A stretch of 64,000 nucleotides of DNA from assembly GCF_001654965.1 (NCBI RefSeq), contig NZ_LXEV01000021.1:1-64000 (forward strand), in the 5' to 3' direction. The notes below the pieces were generated by a model. It saw only the letters and a list, made by a program, of their open reading frames with translations, was not told where the DNA came from and ran no database searches. Source of the DNA: Proteus hauseri ATCC 700826 (GTDB lineage: Bacteria; Pseudomonadota; Gammaproteobacteria; Enterobacterales; Enterobacteriaceae). Below, one piece after another: positions 16,740 through 26,861 of this stretch (positions within the stretch are counted from its first letter, which is position 1; every line of letters starts with the position of its first letter). A program made the position numbers and the translations under genes.

Positions 16740-18497
16740 TTAATACAAGGTATCTGCTTTTCGGTAGCGCCCAACGTAGTCAAATATTTTGTTTCGTATC
16801 TGCCAAAACTCACCTTTTTTATGAGCAACAATAAAATCAGGGTGACGTAACAAGCTAAATTGTTTGATGATATCGTCAGCATTGTGCCAAATAAAAGGTA
16901 CCGCAGGGGCGCGTTGATGTTGGCGAAGAAATTTTAATTCAAATACTTTTCGTTGTGCTGGGGTTGTTAAGCGAAAGCGCTCAGAAACGGAGGTGCCATC
17001 TTCATCATAGTAATTAATTTTTAACCATTCGCCTTTATTATCGTTTCCATGAGTAAATTGCATCCCACCACAACGCAGCACTAGCGCTCCTTTAAGTTTT
17101 AGTGCAGCTTTAAGCATATCATCAGGGTCAACTAAAATTTCATCACAGTGAACACAACGCCGTGCTGCAATGTCATTTTCTTCATTACAGTGTGGGCAGA
17201 GTTTAAAACGAAAGCGAAACTGGCATTGTTGTTTTTGGCCATTGTTATCGAACTCCCAACCTTGGCAGCGTCGTCCATAGTGTTCGATAATATCGCCATC
17301 ACTATCCACTATTCCCCAAAAGGTATTGGCAAACTGACAAATAGGGCAAAATACTTGTACTGGTTTACTATTGGAATTGGGCTTTTTGCTACCAACTTCA
17401 GGAAAATAAAGATCATGAGGATTACCCGCATAATCTAAAATAAGACATTCAGTTTTTCCTGCAAATAATCTTAATCCACGGCCTACTATTTGTTGATAAA
17501 GACTAACAGATTCGGTAGGGCGTAATATCGCAATTAAATCTACATGTGGTGCATCAAATCCGGTAGTTAATACCGCGACATTGACCATATAACGTAATTG
17601 TTGCTGTTTAAAATGTAAAATAAGCGCATCACGTTCTTGAGATGGTGTCTGCGCACTGACTAAAGCAGCTTCATTTTTAGGCAGTAATGAAAGAATTTCT
17701 TTTGCATGTTCAACGGTGGCTGCAAAGATCATTACTCCACGGCATTTTTTGCTGTATTCAATAATTTGATCGACAATATGAGGTGTGATCCGTTTTTGTT
17801 TTTTTATTTCGCGGTTAAGATCTTTCTCATTAAATATACCATTTTGACTGGTTCTTACTTTGCTAAAATCATATTGCAAAATAGGCATATCTAAACGAAC
17901 AGGGGGAACTAAAAAGTGATTACTAATCATATAACGTAAAGGTAATTCATAAATGCAATCACGGAAAAAGCAATTTTCATCGCCTCTAATCATGCCATGA
18001 TAATGATATTGATAAATCCAACCACTAGGTAAACGATAAGGTGTTGCAGTAAGTCCTAATATACGTAATTGAGGATTAACAGATTGCAATTGTTTAATAA
18101 CTTGCTGATATTGACTATCTTCAGAAAGGCTAATGCGATGACATTCATCAATAATCAATAACGAAAACTTTTCACTAAATCGAGCGAGATTACGCGCGAC
18201 TGATTGCACACTGCCAAATACAACTTTTCCGCTACTCTCTTTTTGTTGTAATCCAGCAGCATAAATATCTGCCGATAGACCGTAAGCTTCATATTTGCTA
18301 TGGTTCTGTTCTACTAATTCTTTTACGTGTGCCAAAACTAATACGCGTCCACGGGCTTTTTTTGCCAGTTCAGCAATGACCAAACTTTTTCCTGCCCCAG
18401 TTGGTAATACAATCAGAGCGGGTGTTTGGTGTTGACGAAAATAAGAGATTGTCGCGTTAACTGCGTCGAGTTGATAAGGTCTGAGTGTAAAAGCCAT
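16740..18497 (-). CDS. radD: DNA repair helicase RadD (YejH)
   Basis: A 585-residue superfamily 2 helicase. Walker A PTGAGKS is at 32-38, the DEAH-box variant IIDECH at about 114, LTATPYR follows, and the motif VI region [10 protein letters not shown] lies near 340. Two Cys-rich zinc-finger-like clusters (CPICQFAN and [18 protein letters not shown]) follow at about 390-470. E. coli RadD (586 residues) interacts with SSB and RecA and helps double-strand-break repair. Divergent from rsuA. Confidence 0.95.
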   Translation of the reverse strand: MAFTLRPYQLDAVNATISYFRQHQTPALIVLPTGAGKSLVIAELAKKARGRVLVLAHVKELVEQNHSKYEAYGLSADIYAAGLQQKESSGKVVFGSVQSVARNLARFSEKFSLLIIDECHRISLSEDSQYQQVIKQLQSVNPQLRILGLTATPYRLPSGWIYQYHYHGMIRGDENCFFRDCIYELPLRYMISNHFLVPPVRLDMPILQYDFSKVRTSQNGIFNEKDLNREIKKQKRITPHIVDQIIEYSKKCRGVMIFAATVEHAKEILSLLPKNEAALVSAQTPSQERDALILHFKQQQLRYMVNVAVLTTGFDAPHVDLIAILRPTESVSLYQQIVGRGLRLFAGKTECLILDYAGNPHDLYFPEVGSKKPNSNSKPVQVFCPICQFANTFWGIVDSDGDIIEHYGRRCQGWEFDNNGQKQQCQFRFRFKLCPHCNEENDIAARRCVHCDEILVDPDDMLKAALKLKGALVLRCGGMQFTHGNDNKGEWLKINYYDEDGTSVSERFRLTTPAQRKVFELKFLRQHQRAPAVPFIWHNADDIIKQFSLLRHPDFIVAHKKGEFWQIRNKIFDYVGRYRKADTLY

Positions 18498-18692
18498 AAC
18501 CGTGTATAAAGAAGTAAAACAGGCATTTAGCCTAGCATTTTTTTATGGCAAGTGCGAATGAATACGCTGTATTTAAACACAGTAATTTTGTGGGTAGTTC
18601 ATTGGTAAATTAATTAGTTGTTTTATTGTTAATATTCATTTTTAATAGATACCTCATATCAGATGGTATTCTTCCATTTTTCAGAGAAATTC

Positions 18693-19397
18693 ATGCGATT
18701 AGATAAATTTTTAGCCCAGCAATTGGGAATTAGCCGTAATTTGGTTGCTCGTGAACTTAGATCAGGGCTAGTAACAATTGATGGTGATGTAGTTAAGTCT
18801 GGTTCAACTAAAATTACACCAGAGCAAAACGTAGCCTATAACGGTAAAGCACTGACACAAATTTTAGGCCCACGCTACTTTATGTTGAATAAGCCGGTGG
18901 GTTATGTGTGCTCTACGGATGATCCAGTTAATCCAACAATTCTTTATTTTATCGATGAACCACTGGCGCATAAGTTACATGCAGCGGGGCGTTTAGATAT
19001 TGATACCACAGGGCTTGTTTTATTAACGGATAACGGGCAATGGTCACATCGTATTACTGCACCAAAACATCATTGTGAAAAAACCTATCTTGTTACTCTT
19101 GAAGAACCTATTGGGGATAATGTTGCTGAACAATTCCAAAAAGGTGTGCAATTAAATGGTGAAAAAGAGCTGACAAGACCCGCAACACTAGAAATCATTA
19201 CGCCAACTGAAGTGAAGTTGACGATTAGTGAAGGCAAGTACCATCAAGTCAAACGCATGTTTGCGGCTGTTGGTAATCATGTCTGTGGTTTACATCGCGA
19301 GCGTATAGGGGATATCACATTAGACGAAACTTTGGCTGAAGGTGAGTACCGCCTATTAACTGAAGAAGAAATCAGTAGCATCCATATACCTCAGTAA
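18693..19397 (+). CDS. rsuA: 16S rRNA pseudouridine(516) synthase RsuA
   Basis: 234 residues. An N-terminal S4 RNA-binding domain ([22 protein letters not shown]) is followed by the synthase domain, with the catalytic Asp in [10 protein letters not shown] at about 102. It modifies U516 of 16S rRNA. The open frame starts 30 bases earlier, but the start MRLDKF matches E. coli RsuA exactly. It precedes bcr by 36 bases, as in E. coli, so the two are probably co-transcribed. Confidence 0.95.
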   Translation: MRLDKFLAQQLGISRNLVARELRSGLVTIDGDVVKSGSTKITPEQNVAYNGKALTQILGPRYFMLNKPVGYVCSTDDPVNPTILYFIDEPLAHKLHAAGRLDIDTTGLVLLTDNGQWSHRITAPKHHCEKTYLVTLEEPIGDNVAEQFQKGVQLNGEKELTRPATLEIITPTEVKLTISEGKYHQVKRMFAAVGNHVCGLHRERIGDITLDETLAEGEYRLLTEEEISSIHIPQ

Positions 19398-19433
19398 TAA
19401 TTGTTATCCTGCCGTTTTTGGGAGTTTATCTGC

Positions 19434-20618
19434 GTGCAACAGCAACGTTCGTCATACCTTAGTCTCATTTTAATTCTGGGACTAATTTCCATGCTTACGC
19501 CATTGGCTATAGATATGTATCTACCTAGCTTACCGACTATCGCCCAAGATTTTGGTGTGCCTGGTGGTAAAGTTCAGATGACACTCAGTATCTATATTTT
19601 TGGTTTTGCGATTGGGCAATTAGTTTATGGCCCAATGGCAGATAGTCTGGGGCGTAAACCGGTTATTTTGGGTGGTGTTATTGTTTTTGCTTTTGCATCA
19701 GGTGCTTGTGCATTATCTGAATCTATAGATATGCTGATATGGATGCGTTTTTTACATGGTTTTGCTGCGGCTGCCGCCAGTGTTGTGATTAATGCATTAA
19801 TGAGAGATATGTTTTCTCGAGATGATTTCTCTAGAAGTATGTCTTTTGTTGCCTTAGTGATGACCATTGCGCCATTACTTGCACCTTTATTGGGCGCTGG
19901 AGTAATGAGATGGTTTTCTTGGCATGCTATTTTTTGGAGTATTTCAATTGCGGCAATTATTGCAGCTGTACTGATAACGGTATTTATTCCAGAAACCTTG
20001 CCGAAAGAGCGTCGCCAGCGCTTTAGCTTAAGAGTGACATTTAGCCAATTTATTAGTTTATTTAGAGCGCGCCGTGTTTTTTGTTATATTTTGGCATCCG
20101 GCTTCTCTTTTGCTGGAATGTTCTCATTTTTAAGTGCTGGGCCTTTTGTTTATATCGAATTACATGGCATCCCCTTCGACCAATTTGGCTTCTATTTTGG
20201 TTTTAATATCATCTTTTTAATTATCATGACGGGTATTAATGGGCGATATGTTCGTCGATTTGGCGCTTTAAATATGCTGCGCTTTGGATTAACCATTCAA
20301 TGTTTGATGGGCGTATTTTTAATGCTGGTAGTTGCGTTGAATTTACATTTCAATTTCTTAGTTGTGGGTGTTGCAATGTATGTTGGAGGAATAGCGATGA
20401 TAACCTCTAATGCAATGGCTGTTATTCTTGATGATTATCCTCATATGGCTGGTACAGTTTCCTCTTTAGCGGGTACTGTGCGTTTTGGGGTTGGGGCTTT
20501 AGTTGGTACCGCAATTGCAATGTTACCGGCTAAAACAGAATGGCCAATGGTCAGTTCAATGGCTTTTTGTGTTCTGTGCGCAATGGGTTTTATTCTGTTA
20601 GCTCGCCGTTACAAATAA
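19434..20618 (+). CDS. bcr: Bicyclomycin/sulfonamide-type MFS efflux pump Bcr
   Basis: A 394-residue 12-helix major facilitator of the DHA1 family. The motif A loop [20 protein letters not shown] lies between helices 2 and 3. [20 protein letters not shown] and [16 protein letters not shown] match E. coli Bcr nearly residue for residue. Bcr exports bicyclomycin and some peptides by proton antiport. I take GTG 19434 as the start, with GGGAG 8 bases upstream; an upstream ATG at 19401 would add 11 residues not found in the family. Confidence 0.93.
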   Translation: MQQQRSSYLSLILILGLISMLTPLAIDMYLPSLPTIAQDFGVPGGKVQMTLSIYIFGFAIGQLVYGPMADSLGRKPVILGGVIVFAFASGACALSESIDMLIWMRFLHGFAAAAASVVINALMRDMFSRDDFSRSMSFVALVMTIAPLLAPLLGAGVMRWFSWHAIFWSISIAAIIAAVLITVFIPETLPKERRQRFSLRVTFSQFISLFRARRVFCYILASGFSFAGMFSFLSAGPFVYIELHGIPFDQFGFYFGFNIIFLIIMTGINGRYVRRFGALNMLRFGLTIQCLMGVFLMLVVALNLHFNFLVVGVAMYVGGIAMITSNAMAVILDDYPHMAGTVSSLAGTVRFGVGALVGTAIAMLPAKTEWPMVSSMAFCVLCAMGFILLARRYK

Positions 20619-20624
20619 GAATAT

Positions 20625-20655
20625 CACGCTATAAATTTATATTATTTATAGCGTG
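20625..20655 (+). terminator. Hairpin after bcr
   Basis: CACGCTATAAA (20625-20635) and TTTATAGCGTG (20645-20655) pair perfectly over 11 bp. The T run begins about 10 bases later, so this is a probable but not ideal terminator. Confidence 0.6.
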
Positions 20656-20742
20656 AACTCTCCTTTTTAGTGCTGCTCTGCACGAAAAATTACTATTTCC
20701 TTCAGATATCCCCTGTGAATCGTTTCAATTTAGTGGCATTTC

Positions 20743-20756
20743 TTGATTTCAATCAA
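20743..20756. promoter_or_regulatory. FNR-type palindrome
   Basis: TTGATTTCAATCAA fits the FNR consensus TTGAT-N4-ATCAA without a mismatch. If FNR activates from -41.5, transcription would start near 20791, and TTAAAT (20777-20782) is at the right place for a -10 box. The nearest gene on that strand is yejG at 21140, which would give a 350-base leader. Sequence match only. Confidence 0.5.
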
Positions 20757-21068
20757 TACTTGATGTTGTGTGTTTGTTAAATTAAGTGAAATTTATTTTA
20801 ATGACCATCTGTCATTGTTTTGTTGTTATGAATCATAGTGATTAAAATTGATAAATTGTTTTACATGAATACGTAATATTTTATACAATTTTTTTATATA
20901 GTTGATAAAATGTTAAATAAATGAAAGAATAATTGAAGGATACATTCTTCAAGGGAATGAGTGTATGAAAACATTAGAACTATAAAATGCGTAATAAGGG
21001 ATCTTCACTTTTTTTGTAAAATAATTGTAATAATTATGTTTTATAGTTAACAAGGTTTTAATATGAAG

Positions 21069-21139
21069 TGTGGGCAAGTCAGTTCAAGCTCGTATTGATG
21101 ATGCATTAAACTAACGTGTTGATGAAACAGGATTGATTT
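21069..21139 (+). pseudogene. Antitoxin-like N-terminal scrap upstream of yejG
   Basis: From GTG 21069 the frame reads VGKSVQARIDDALN, then TAA, then RVDETGLICG. The opening resembles the first strand and helix of RelB/DinJ ribbon-helix-helix antitoxins. No toxin or remaining antitoxin sequence is present. Small and doubtful. Confidence 0.3.
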
Positions 21140-21487
21140 GTGGATAATGTACAACTTTCGGTAGTTCACAAGCTGCCGCTGAGTTATCGGTGGCTAGCTG
21201 GTTTTACAGGTACAAGAGTAGAGATACTGCCTGAAAATGATGCGGGAAAGCAAAATACGCTAATTGGTTTAAAATTGTTAAGCCATGATGGTATGACACT
21301 GGATGAAGCAATACAGCATTTGCGTCAGTATCTGAATAATCTCCATATTGAAAGCGTTATTATTGAGTGGGATGGCGTACCTTGCCTTTTTCTGGGAAGC
21401 GATGATGAATGTGCAGCACTGTGTTGTTTAAAAAATGCAGGTGTTGCGATAGCTGAGCCATTTCCTACTGCATACTCTTATTTATAA
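21140..21487 (+). CDS. yejG: Conserved protein YejG
   Basis: 115 residues matching E. coli YejG (114): QLSVVHKLPLSYRW at the start, LKLLSHDGM in the middle and LKNAGVAIAEPFPT at the end. Its function is not well defined. It starts with GTG at 21140. It is the next gene after bcr, as in E. coli, but with a 520-base gap holding an FNR-type site. Confidence 0.9.
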   Translation: MDNVQLSVVHKLPLSYRWLAGFTGTRVEILPENDAGKQNTLIGLKLLSHDGMTLDEAIQHLRQYLNNLHIESVIIEWDGVPCLFLGSDDECAALCCLKNAGVAIAEPFPTAYSYL

Positions 21488-21644
21488 CGTTTACTCATAG
21501 CACGAAGTAAGCTTTTATCGTAACTCTAAGATAATATTATTAATATTATATCAACCGTGCTGGTGAGCTGTTGTTTTGTAATCAAGATACAACTTATTAA
21601 GTAACACAAATATCCTCAGCAGTCATAGCGATAAATTACAAACA

Positions 21645-21680
21645 CAAAAAAAGGCTCATTTATTAATGAGCCTTTTTTAT
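21645..21680. terminator. Bidirectional terminator between yejG and mepS
   Basis: AAGGCTCATT (21651-21660) and AATGAGCCTT (21665-21674) pair perfectly with a 4-base loop, with an A run on the left and a T run on the right. It serves both converging genes. Confidence 0.93.
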
Positions 21681-21705
21681 TCGATATAAGATATAAGGGA
21701 AATAA

Positions 21706-22314
21706 TTATCTTAACGTATTCAATGAGAGGTTCTCAGCTATAGCCGCTTCTTTCTCAATAACTCTTCGCGCTGCATAAAAACGGTTATTCCAGTAAGTAT
21801 TCGACATTTCTGAAACGATTACACCACTACTTGTTGATGCATGAACAAATTTATCGTTACCAATGTAAATACCAACATGACGCATTGTGCGACCTGTTTT
21901 AAATAAAACTAAATCACCAGCTTGTAATTTGGTTCTATTTACTTGGGTACCTGAAAATTGTTGATCTGAAGTTGAACGCGGCAGTTCTACACCAAACTGA
22001 TCGCGGAATGTTCTTTGAACGAATGCAGAGCAATCAATACCACTTTTAGTATTACCGCCTAAACGATATGCTACGCCTTTCCAGTCTGCATATTGGTCAA
22101 GTATCTTAGATTTTATATCGAGATTCTTCACCAATGATTCAAATTCATCTTGAGATGCTTGAGAAATAGAAGTACTAGGTGATGTTTTAAGTGGGGTATT
22201 ACTTGGATTCGCTAAGCGTGAATTTGCGTTCTGTGAGCTACATGCAGATAACGTAGCTACGACAATGAACGCCGGTATGAGCTTAAGCATTCTCATAAAC
22301 GGTTTGTTTCTCAT
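21706..22314 (-). CDS. mepS: Murein endopeptidase MepS (Spr), lipoprotein
   Basis: A 202-residue NlpC/P60 enzyme. Residues 1-24 are a lipoprotein signal with the lipobox LSAC (Cys25). The catalytic triad is in GIDCSAFVQ (Cys about 93), RHVGIYIG and KFVHAS. MepS cuts the D-Ala-mDAP crosslink and so allows insertion of new murein; in E. coli its level is set by NlpI/Prc degradation. An in-frame Met at residue 7 is a possible alternative start. The C terminus runs about 12 residues past the E. coli protein. mepS next to lpxT is conserved. Confidence 0.94.
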   Translation of the reverse strand: MRNKPFMRMLKLIPAFIVVATLSACSSQNANSRLANPSNTPLKTSPSTSISQASQDEFESLVKNLDIKSKILDQYADWKGVAYRLGGNTKSGIDCSAFVQRTFRDQFGVELPRSTSDQQFSGTQVNRTKLQAGDLVLFKTGRTMRHVGIYIGNDKFVHASTSSGVIVSEMSNTYWNNRFYAARRVIEKEAAIAENLSLNTLR

Positions 22315-22674
22315 TGTGACAGATTTCCCTTACATCCTTATGTGCCGAATTGCACATGAATAATTCACCAAATAACCAGAGAATATAGTGTAATTTAACT
22401 CTGGCAACCCCATTGCGCGAAAAACGTGCACTAAAGCACGTAATTATCCGCATTTAATGATAAATAATGCGGAAACACAAAAAGTGTACATAAAGAAAAG
22501 TTAAATGGCGAGAGAAAAGGCGCTTAATTTACAAAACATTAGATAATAAAGTGCTAATACTTAAAATAGATTCAATTATGTCATCAAAGTTTCATTTAAT
22601 TGATATAATTCTGACCAAAATGAATAAGCGCAGATAAACTTGCGCTTATTCTTATTTAATGGTTTTTAATTATT
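22315..22674. other. mepS upstream region with lpxT terminator
   Basis: GAATAAGCGCA (22622-22632) pairs with TGCGCTTATTC (22641-22651), an 11-bp stem 24 bases beyond the lpxT stop and its likely terminator on the minus strand. The rest is the mepS promoter region, in which no specific site was recognised. Confidence 0.65.
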
Positions 22675-23397
22675 TTAACTAAAATGTTTCTTCTCTTTAA
22701 AGGGAAGAACTTTTTCTAACCATTTAATAATGGTGTCTGACAGAGGAGTAATTAATAACCAGCTGGTGGTGAGTAAGGTTAACGAAAGAGAGCCCACTAA
22801 TATATCAGAAGCCCAATGCGCTCCCGCCATTACGCGTGGTAATGAAAAAACTACCGTAATGAGCAGTGCACATAAAAAAGAACGAAATGAGAGGTAGCGT
22901 AATATAAAGCTACAAAAAATAAGCAGCATTAAGCCGTGATCACCAGGGAAGCTATCACCAGAAGCATCTTTGGTTGCTATTCCTGTTACAACACCCACGC
23001 GATGTGAATCTTGAAAATGAAGTGTAGGGCTAGGTCTATCTATAGGGATATTTTGACCAATTTGATTTATTAGCACGGCACTGACCACCATAACTAATCC
23101 CACAATAATAAGATGACGCTTTCCTGCGTAATTTTGTTTACGAAAAGTATTGTAATAAAGCATTCCCATTGCGAGCAGAATAATAAGATCAAATGATCGC
23201 TTATTAACGTAAGCTACAAATTTTGCAAAAAAAGAATCAGGCAAAATATGCTGATTAAAAAAATAAAAAATATGAGTATCTAGTGATAGCCAAAACCCAT
23301 GTTGGGCAGGAATATACCAAGAACAGAAAATGAGCAAACTACATAAATTAAGAATTAAGATAAGGCTTACTTTTTGGCGGGTGTTAGAAAGTTTCAT
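22675..23397 (-). CDS. lpxT: Lipid A 1-diphosphate synthase LpxT (YeiU)
   Basis: A 240-residue PAP2-family membrane protein with six helices. The phosphatase motifs read PIDRPSP (about 118), SFPGDHG (about 150) and PRVMAGAHWASD (about 190). In E. coli LpxT moves a phosphate from undecaprenyl pyrophosphate to the lipid A 1-phosphate at the periplasmic face. The match to E. coli YeiU is strong throughout, and the position beside mepS is the same. A perfect 12-base palindrome lies upstream. Confidence 0.92.
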   Translation of the reverse strand: MKLSNTRQKVSLILILNLCSLLIFCSWYIPAQHGFWLSLDTHIFYFFNQHILPDSFFAKFVAYVNKRSFDLIILLAMGMLYYNTFRKQNYAGKRHLIIVGLVMVVSAVLINQIGQNIPIDRPSPTLHFQDSHRVGVVTGIATKDASGDSFPGDHGLMLLIFCSFILRYLSFRSFLCALLITVVFSLPRVMAGAHWASDILVGSLSLTLLTTSWLLITPLSDTIIKWLEKVLPFKEKKHFS

Positions 23398-23434
23398 AAA
23401 TAATCAAGCTGCTTGTATTACGTATATTTAGTGA

Positions 23435-23446
23435 TCGTGATCACGA
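23435..23446. promoter_or_regulatory. Palindrome TCGTGATCACGA upstream of lpxT
   Basis: A perfect 12-base palindrome about 38 bases before the lpxT ATG, within the overlapping string GTGATCGTGATCAC. The spacing to the gene suits a transcription-factor site. No regulator can be assigned. Confidence 0.4.
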
Positions 23447-23745
23447 AATTTTTGATATTGATTATAGGACTATAGTCAAAGTAAAAAAATATATCTTTGC
23501 AAATAGATGCTTTAAAAATTGTTATCTATAAGTTTCATTTCTGTTAGCTGTACTAATATCGCCTTAAGGTAAACTTTGAATATATTTTCTTGATAGTCGT
23601 ATATTGAGTGTTTTATAATTTTTTTCTAATCTTAAAGTAATGATAAAAGTTAAATAAAAAAAGTAACGAGCCGATATTAGTTAGGTCTTTAATAACATAT
23701 TGGCTCTTTTGCTTGACGTTATCTATAAACACTGGGAGATTAATC

Positions 23746-24057
23746 ATGAAAAAGATATGTAAGGTAGTTTCATGTTTGTTTTTATTATTAACTGCTGCAT
23801 CATTTGCTAGTGAAAATAAAGTAATAGGATCGGGTACCATTACATTCGTTGGTACTATTGTTGAAGGTAACTGTGAAATGGAAACAAATAAAAACACTTT
23901 TAAAACAAAGTGTTGGAATGGGGTTGAAATGGAGGAATCACGTTAGCATTTAGAACCAAACAAACAATTTAATTCAAAATTGATTAATAACAAAGGAACA
24001 ATGGCTATAAAATGGATTAAGGATGACTTAGCCATAATGAATATTGTATACAATTAA
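23746..24057 (+). pseudogene. Small exported fimbrin-like protein, interrupted by in-frame TAG
   Basis: It begins MKKICKVVSCLFLLLTAASF (signal peptide; ribosome site GGGAG) and continues GSGTITFVGTIVEGNCEME, the N-terminal strand pattern of type 1 fimbrial subunits. After 66 residues a TAG (23944-23946) stops the frame. The same frame then continues HLEPNKQFNSKLINNKGTM and AIKWIKDDLAIMNIVY to TAA 24055-24057. That continuation aligns with the end of the intact neighbour (AEIRWMDDSQKNGIIDVHY). So an ancestral protein of about 103 residues has been cut by one stop codon. Read-through cannot be excluded. Confidence 0.75.
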
Positions 24058-24329
24058 TTTCTTTTGAATTAAATAATAAAAATATTTTTACAATTTAAAT
24101 ATTTTTTTAATATTTTTAAAATTTAATTACAATTATAAATATTTGACTTAAGTTTTATCAACGTTGATTTTCTATTTTTTTTATTTATAAACAATGAAAG
24201 CTTATATTTGATAGACATCAAATATTCTTCTTCTGTCTATATAAATGTCATGTTTTATTGCTATGATGAAAATATGTCGGGTAGGTGTGATCCTCATACC
24301 TGCTAGTGCAAACAAGAAGTGAGGTCGTT

Positions 24330-24656
24330 ATGAGAAAATATCTGACCGTATTATGCAGTCTTCTCGTTTCCTGTTCGATATCTCTTGCTTGGGCATCATC
24401 ACTAGAGCAAACCACAGGGCAGATTTATCTGCGAGGTGCTATTGTAGATCCAGCCTGTGAAATGAATTTTACATTCGATAAAGCACAATATCAGTGTTAC
24501 AAACACAATAAAGTTTTTACCTCAACTCAATCTATTGTTCCTGCATCTTTTGATCATTCACAATCCATTCTTTTGCCTCAAGATATGGGGAAAGCGGAAA
24601 TCCGTTGGATGGACGATAGTCAAAAGAATGGGATCATTGATGTTCACTACTTTTAA
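24330..24656 (+). CDS. Small exported fimbrin-like protein
   Basis: 108 residues. The signal peptide MRKYLTVLCSLLVSCSISLAWAS is followed by TGQIYLRGAIVDPACEM, resembling the start of fimbrial subunits. Two Cys in the mature part (about 42 and 55) could form the usual disulfide. It is shorter than a true fimbrin (about 150-180) and lacks the usual C-terminal penultimate Tyr block except HYF at the end. It is a paralogue of the interrupted gene 300 bases upstream. No usher or chaperone is nearby. Start at 24330 chosen for the signal peptide; AGGTC precedes it. Confidence 0.7.
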   Translation: MRKYLTVLCSLLVSCSISLAWASSLEQTTGQIYLRGAIVDPACEMNFTFDKAQYQCYKHNKVFTSTQSIVPASFDHSQSILLPQDMGKAEIRWMDDSQKNGIIDVHYF

Positions 24657-24857
24657 TTATATTTTAGCATCATGCTTAACGTTACGTTTTAAGAGCATGG
24701 TAAAAGGTGATAAATAGAAGAGTGATTAGTTGAGGTAAATTAGTTGAGGTAAACAAGTCAAATAATCGTCTGCCGCATTGGGTTTCTACGATTATCTGAC
24801 CCATTTAGCCACACATTAGCAATATTTAGCTAAGTGTAGGAGAGATTTTGCACTTAT
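24657..24857. repeat. Gap with a short direct repeat
   Basis: TTAGTTGAGGTAAA is present twice in tandem around 24726-24752. No gene or clear terminator was seen in this 200-base gap between the fimbrin-like gene and the end of efpL. Confidence 0.5.
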
Positions 24858-25430
24858 TTAGTCAGCACGGCCCATATAACGGCGCTCTGCAATATGAATG
24901 CGGACTTTATCACCCGTTGATAGATATTCAGGAACCTGAATCACTAGCCCTGTAGGTAATGTCGCTGGTTTGGTACGAGCACTTGCTGAAGCGCCTTTTA
25001 TTCCAGGCACAGTTTCAACAATTTCCATATCCACAGTTTGTGGCAGTTCTAATGCAAGAACTTGTCCATCCATAGTTAATACCTGCATTCCCGCTAAACC
25101 TTCTTCAGGAATAAACAGCAATTCATCTTCTATTTGATCTTTTTTGAAGGTATATGGTGTGTAATCTTCATTATCCATAAAGATATACTCATCACCATCA
25201 ATATAAGAGAAGCTAACGGCACGACGGGTTAAGTTGATAGTTTCAACCATGTCATCGCCTTTAAAACGCTCTTCTACTTTTTGACCTGTCCGAATATCGG
25301 TAAAACGCATTTTGTACAATGTACTTGCGCCACGAGCACTTGGTGCTTGAATATCGACATCTTTAACCAGCAATAATTTGTTGTTATAACTGACTGCCAT
25401 ACCGCGTTTAATTTCATTGGCTTTTGCCAT
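24858..25430 (-). CDS. efpL: Elongation factor P-like protein EfpL (YeiP)
   Basis: 190 residues from [20 protein letters not shown], matching E. coli YeiP (190). It has three beta-barrel domains as in EF-P. EfpL binds the ribosome E site and relieves stalling on proline-rich and some other sequences, and unlike EF-P does not need a modified Lys. The open frame extends 27 codons upstream with no support. It is downstream of mtr on the same strand but separated by a terminator. Confidence 0.93.
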   Translation of the reverse strand: MAKANEIKRGMAVSYNNKLLLVKDVDIQAPSARGASTLYKMRFTDIRTGQKVEERFKGDDMVETINLTRRAVSFSYIDGDEYIFMDNEDYTPYTFKKDQIEDELLFIPEEGLAGMQVLTMDGQVLALELPQTVDMEIVETVPGIKGASASARTKPATLPTGLVIQVPEYLSTGDKVRIHIAERRYMGRAD

Positions 25431-25542
25431 ATAAAACCTTCCATTAAATAACATTGACGAGAATGGCGACAAAATTACTCGCAGTGCAGAAACTTGGCAA
25501 GTTATTCGCAAACTTTTTTATAGAGAAATTGATAAAAAGCGT

Positions 25543-25564
25543 AAAGCCAGCAAGTGCTGGCTTT
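25543..25564 (-). terminator. Terminator of mtr
   Basis: AAAGCCAGCA (25543-25552) pairs perfectly with TGCTGGCTTT (25555-25564); on the minus strand a T-rich stretch follows. It lies 10 bases beyond the mtr stop codon. Confidence 0.85.
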
Positions 25565-25573
25565 AACGAAGGA

Positions 25574-26815
25574 TTAGCGGTAGATAGGAAGCAGATCAAA
25601 ACTTGCTAGTATATGCGCAGAAGCATTAATTAATCCGAATAAAATAACAAACACAATCATAAACATACCGCCGGGTGCTTTAAAGCTTTGCGCTTTATGA
25701 CGTTGGCGACTTGCTTTAACCATTAATGCAGGAATAATTGCCGCCCAAATTGTCGCTGCTAGACCTGCAAATCCAATGGCGTATAAAAATCCATCAGGGA
25801 AGATAATGGCTAAAATAGTCGGTGGAATAAACGTAATTAATGCTGATTTTAATCGCCCACTACCATTATCTGAAAATTTAAAAAAGTCTGCTAAGTAATC
25901 GAATAAACCTAAAGATACGCCTAAGAATGAACTCGCTAGTGCCATATAAGAGAAGATATCTAATAGGTGCGATACCATTTCATTTGCGGTACTACTGCGC
26001 ATCTGTGTTAATAAGTTACCAATATTCCCACCATCAGCAATAACCTGTTTAAAATCTTCACGAGGAATATTACCTTGTACTACGAACTGCCATAAAATAT
26101 AGATAGCTAGTGAGATTAATGTTCCTATTAACAGACTTTTCATTACAGCTTTGCCGTCTTTTTTATAATAGGTCACTAAGCCAGGAATATTTCCGTGATA
26201 GCCAAATGATGTCAGTAAATAAGGCAATGCAGCTAAAGCATAAGGTAAATAACTAGGATGATTTTCTGTGGTATTAAATAACACAGGCATTTTGACTTCA
26301 GTAAACAAACCACCAATAGCGAGAACAAACGCAATCACCATACCACCAATTAAAATGGTACTTAATCTATCTACTGCACGGGTTGATAACCAAACAAAGA
26401 AAGCCACTAATAAGGCAAAAAGTAAGCCAGCAATAGCTTGAGGTACACTTACAATACCTGAGAAATTCTGCACGATAATAGAACTGCCAGCAGAGATATA
26501 AGCGTAGGTTAAAATATAAAGTACAAAAGCAATTGATAAGCCGTTAATTGCACTCCAACCTTTTCCTAATAAATCTTTGGTAATGGTATGAAAGCTTGAG
26601 CCTAAAGGATAATGAAGATTAACTTCAAGGATCATTAGGCCAGACATAAACAGACAAAACCAAGTATAAATTAGCAGAAAAATAGAGCCAGTAAACCACA
26701 CACCGGAAGTCACAATTGGAATTGAAAACATGCCAGCACCTACTGCAGTGCCTGCAATAATCATCGCTCCACCAAGTACTGATGGGCGTTTTGTTGTTGA
26801 AGTGACTTCTGACAT
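25574..26815 (-). CDS. mtr: Tryptophan permease Mtr
   Basis: A 413-residue, 11-helix transporter of the aromatic amino acid HAAAP family. It matches E. coli Mtr (414) along its length: the opening GGAMIIAGTAVGAGMFSIP, TITKDLLGKGW, SIAFVLYILTYAYISA, ASSFLGVSLGLFDYLAD and the end DLLPIYR. It is a high-affinity Trp:H+ symporter. The ending and the WYGHGN-like segment (FGYHGNIPGL) favour Mtr over TyrP or TnaB. A TrpR-like site lies just upstream. Confidence 0.9.
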   Translation of the reverse strand: MSEVTSTTKRPSVLGGAMIIAGTAVGAGMFSIPIVTSGVWFTGSIFLLIYTWFCLFMSGLMILEVNLHYPLGSSFHTITKDLLGKGWSAINGLSIAFVLYILTYAYISAGSSIIVQNFSGIVSVPQAIAGLLFALLVAFFVWLSTRAVDRLSTILIGGMVIAFVLAIGGLFTEVKMPVLFNTTENHPSYLPYALAALPYLLTSFGYHGNIPGLVTYYKKDGKAVMKSLLIGTLISLAIYILWQFVVQGNIPREDFKQVIADGGNIGNLLTQMRSSTANEMVSHLLDIFSYMALASSFLGVSLGLFDYLADFFKFSDNGSGRLKSALITFIPPTILAIIFPDGFLYAIGFAGLAATIWAAIIPALMVKASRQRHKAQSFKAPGGMFMIVFVILFGLINASAHILASFDLLPIYR

Positions 26816-26843
26816 ACGATGTCCTTATAATTATTGACTCAAT

Positions 26844-26861
26844 GTACTAGCTTGATAGTGT
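26844..26861. promoter_or_regulatory. Possible TrpR operator upstream of mtr
   Basis: GTACTAGCTTGATAGTGT matches 12 of 18 positions of the palindromic TrpR operator, including complete GTACTAG in the left half and TAGT in the right. It lies 29-46 bases before the mtr start, where E. coli mtr is repressed by TrpR. Imperfect, so tentative. Confidence 0.4.

Noticed and set aside
24726..24752. Tandem TTAGTTGAGGTAAA as a regulatory array
   Set aside because: Two copies only, in a spot between converging genes, with no supporting site or promoter.
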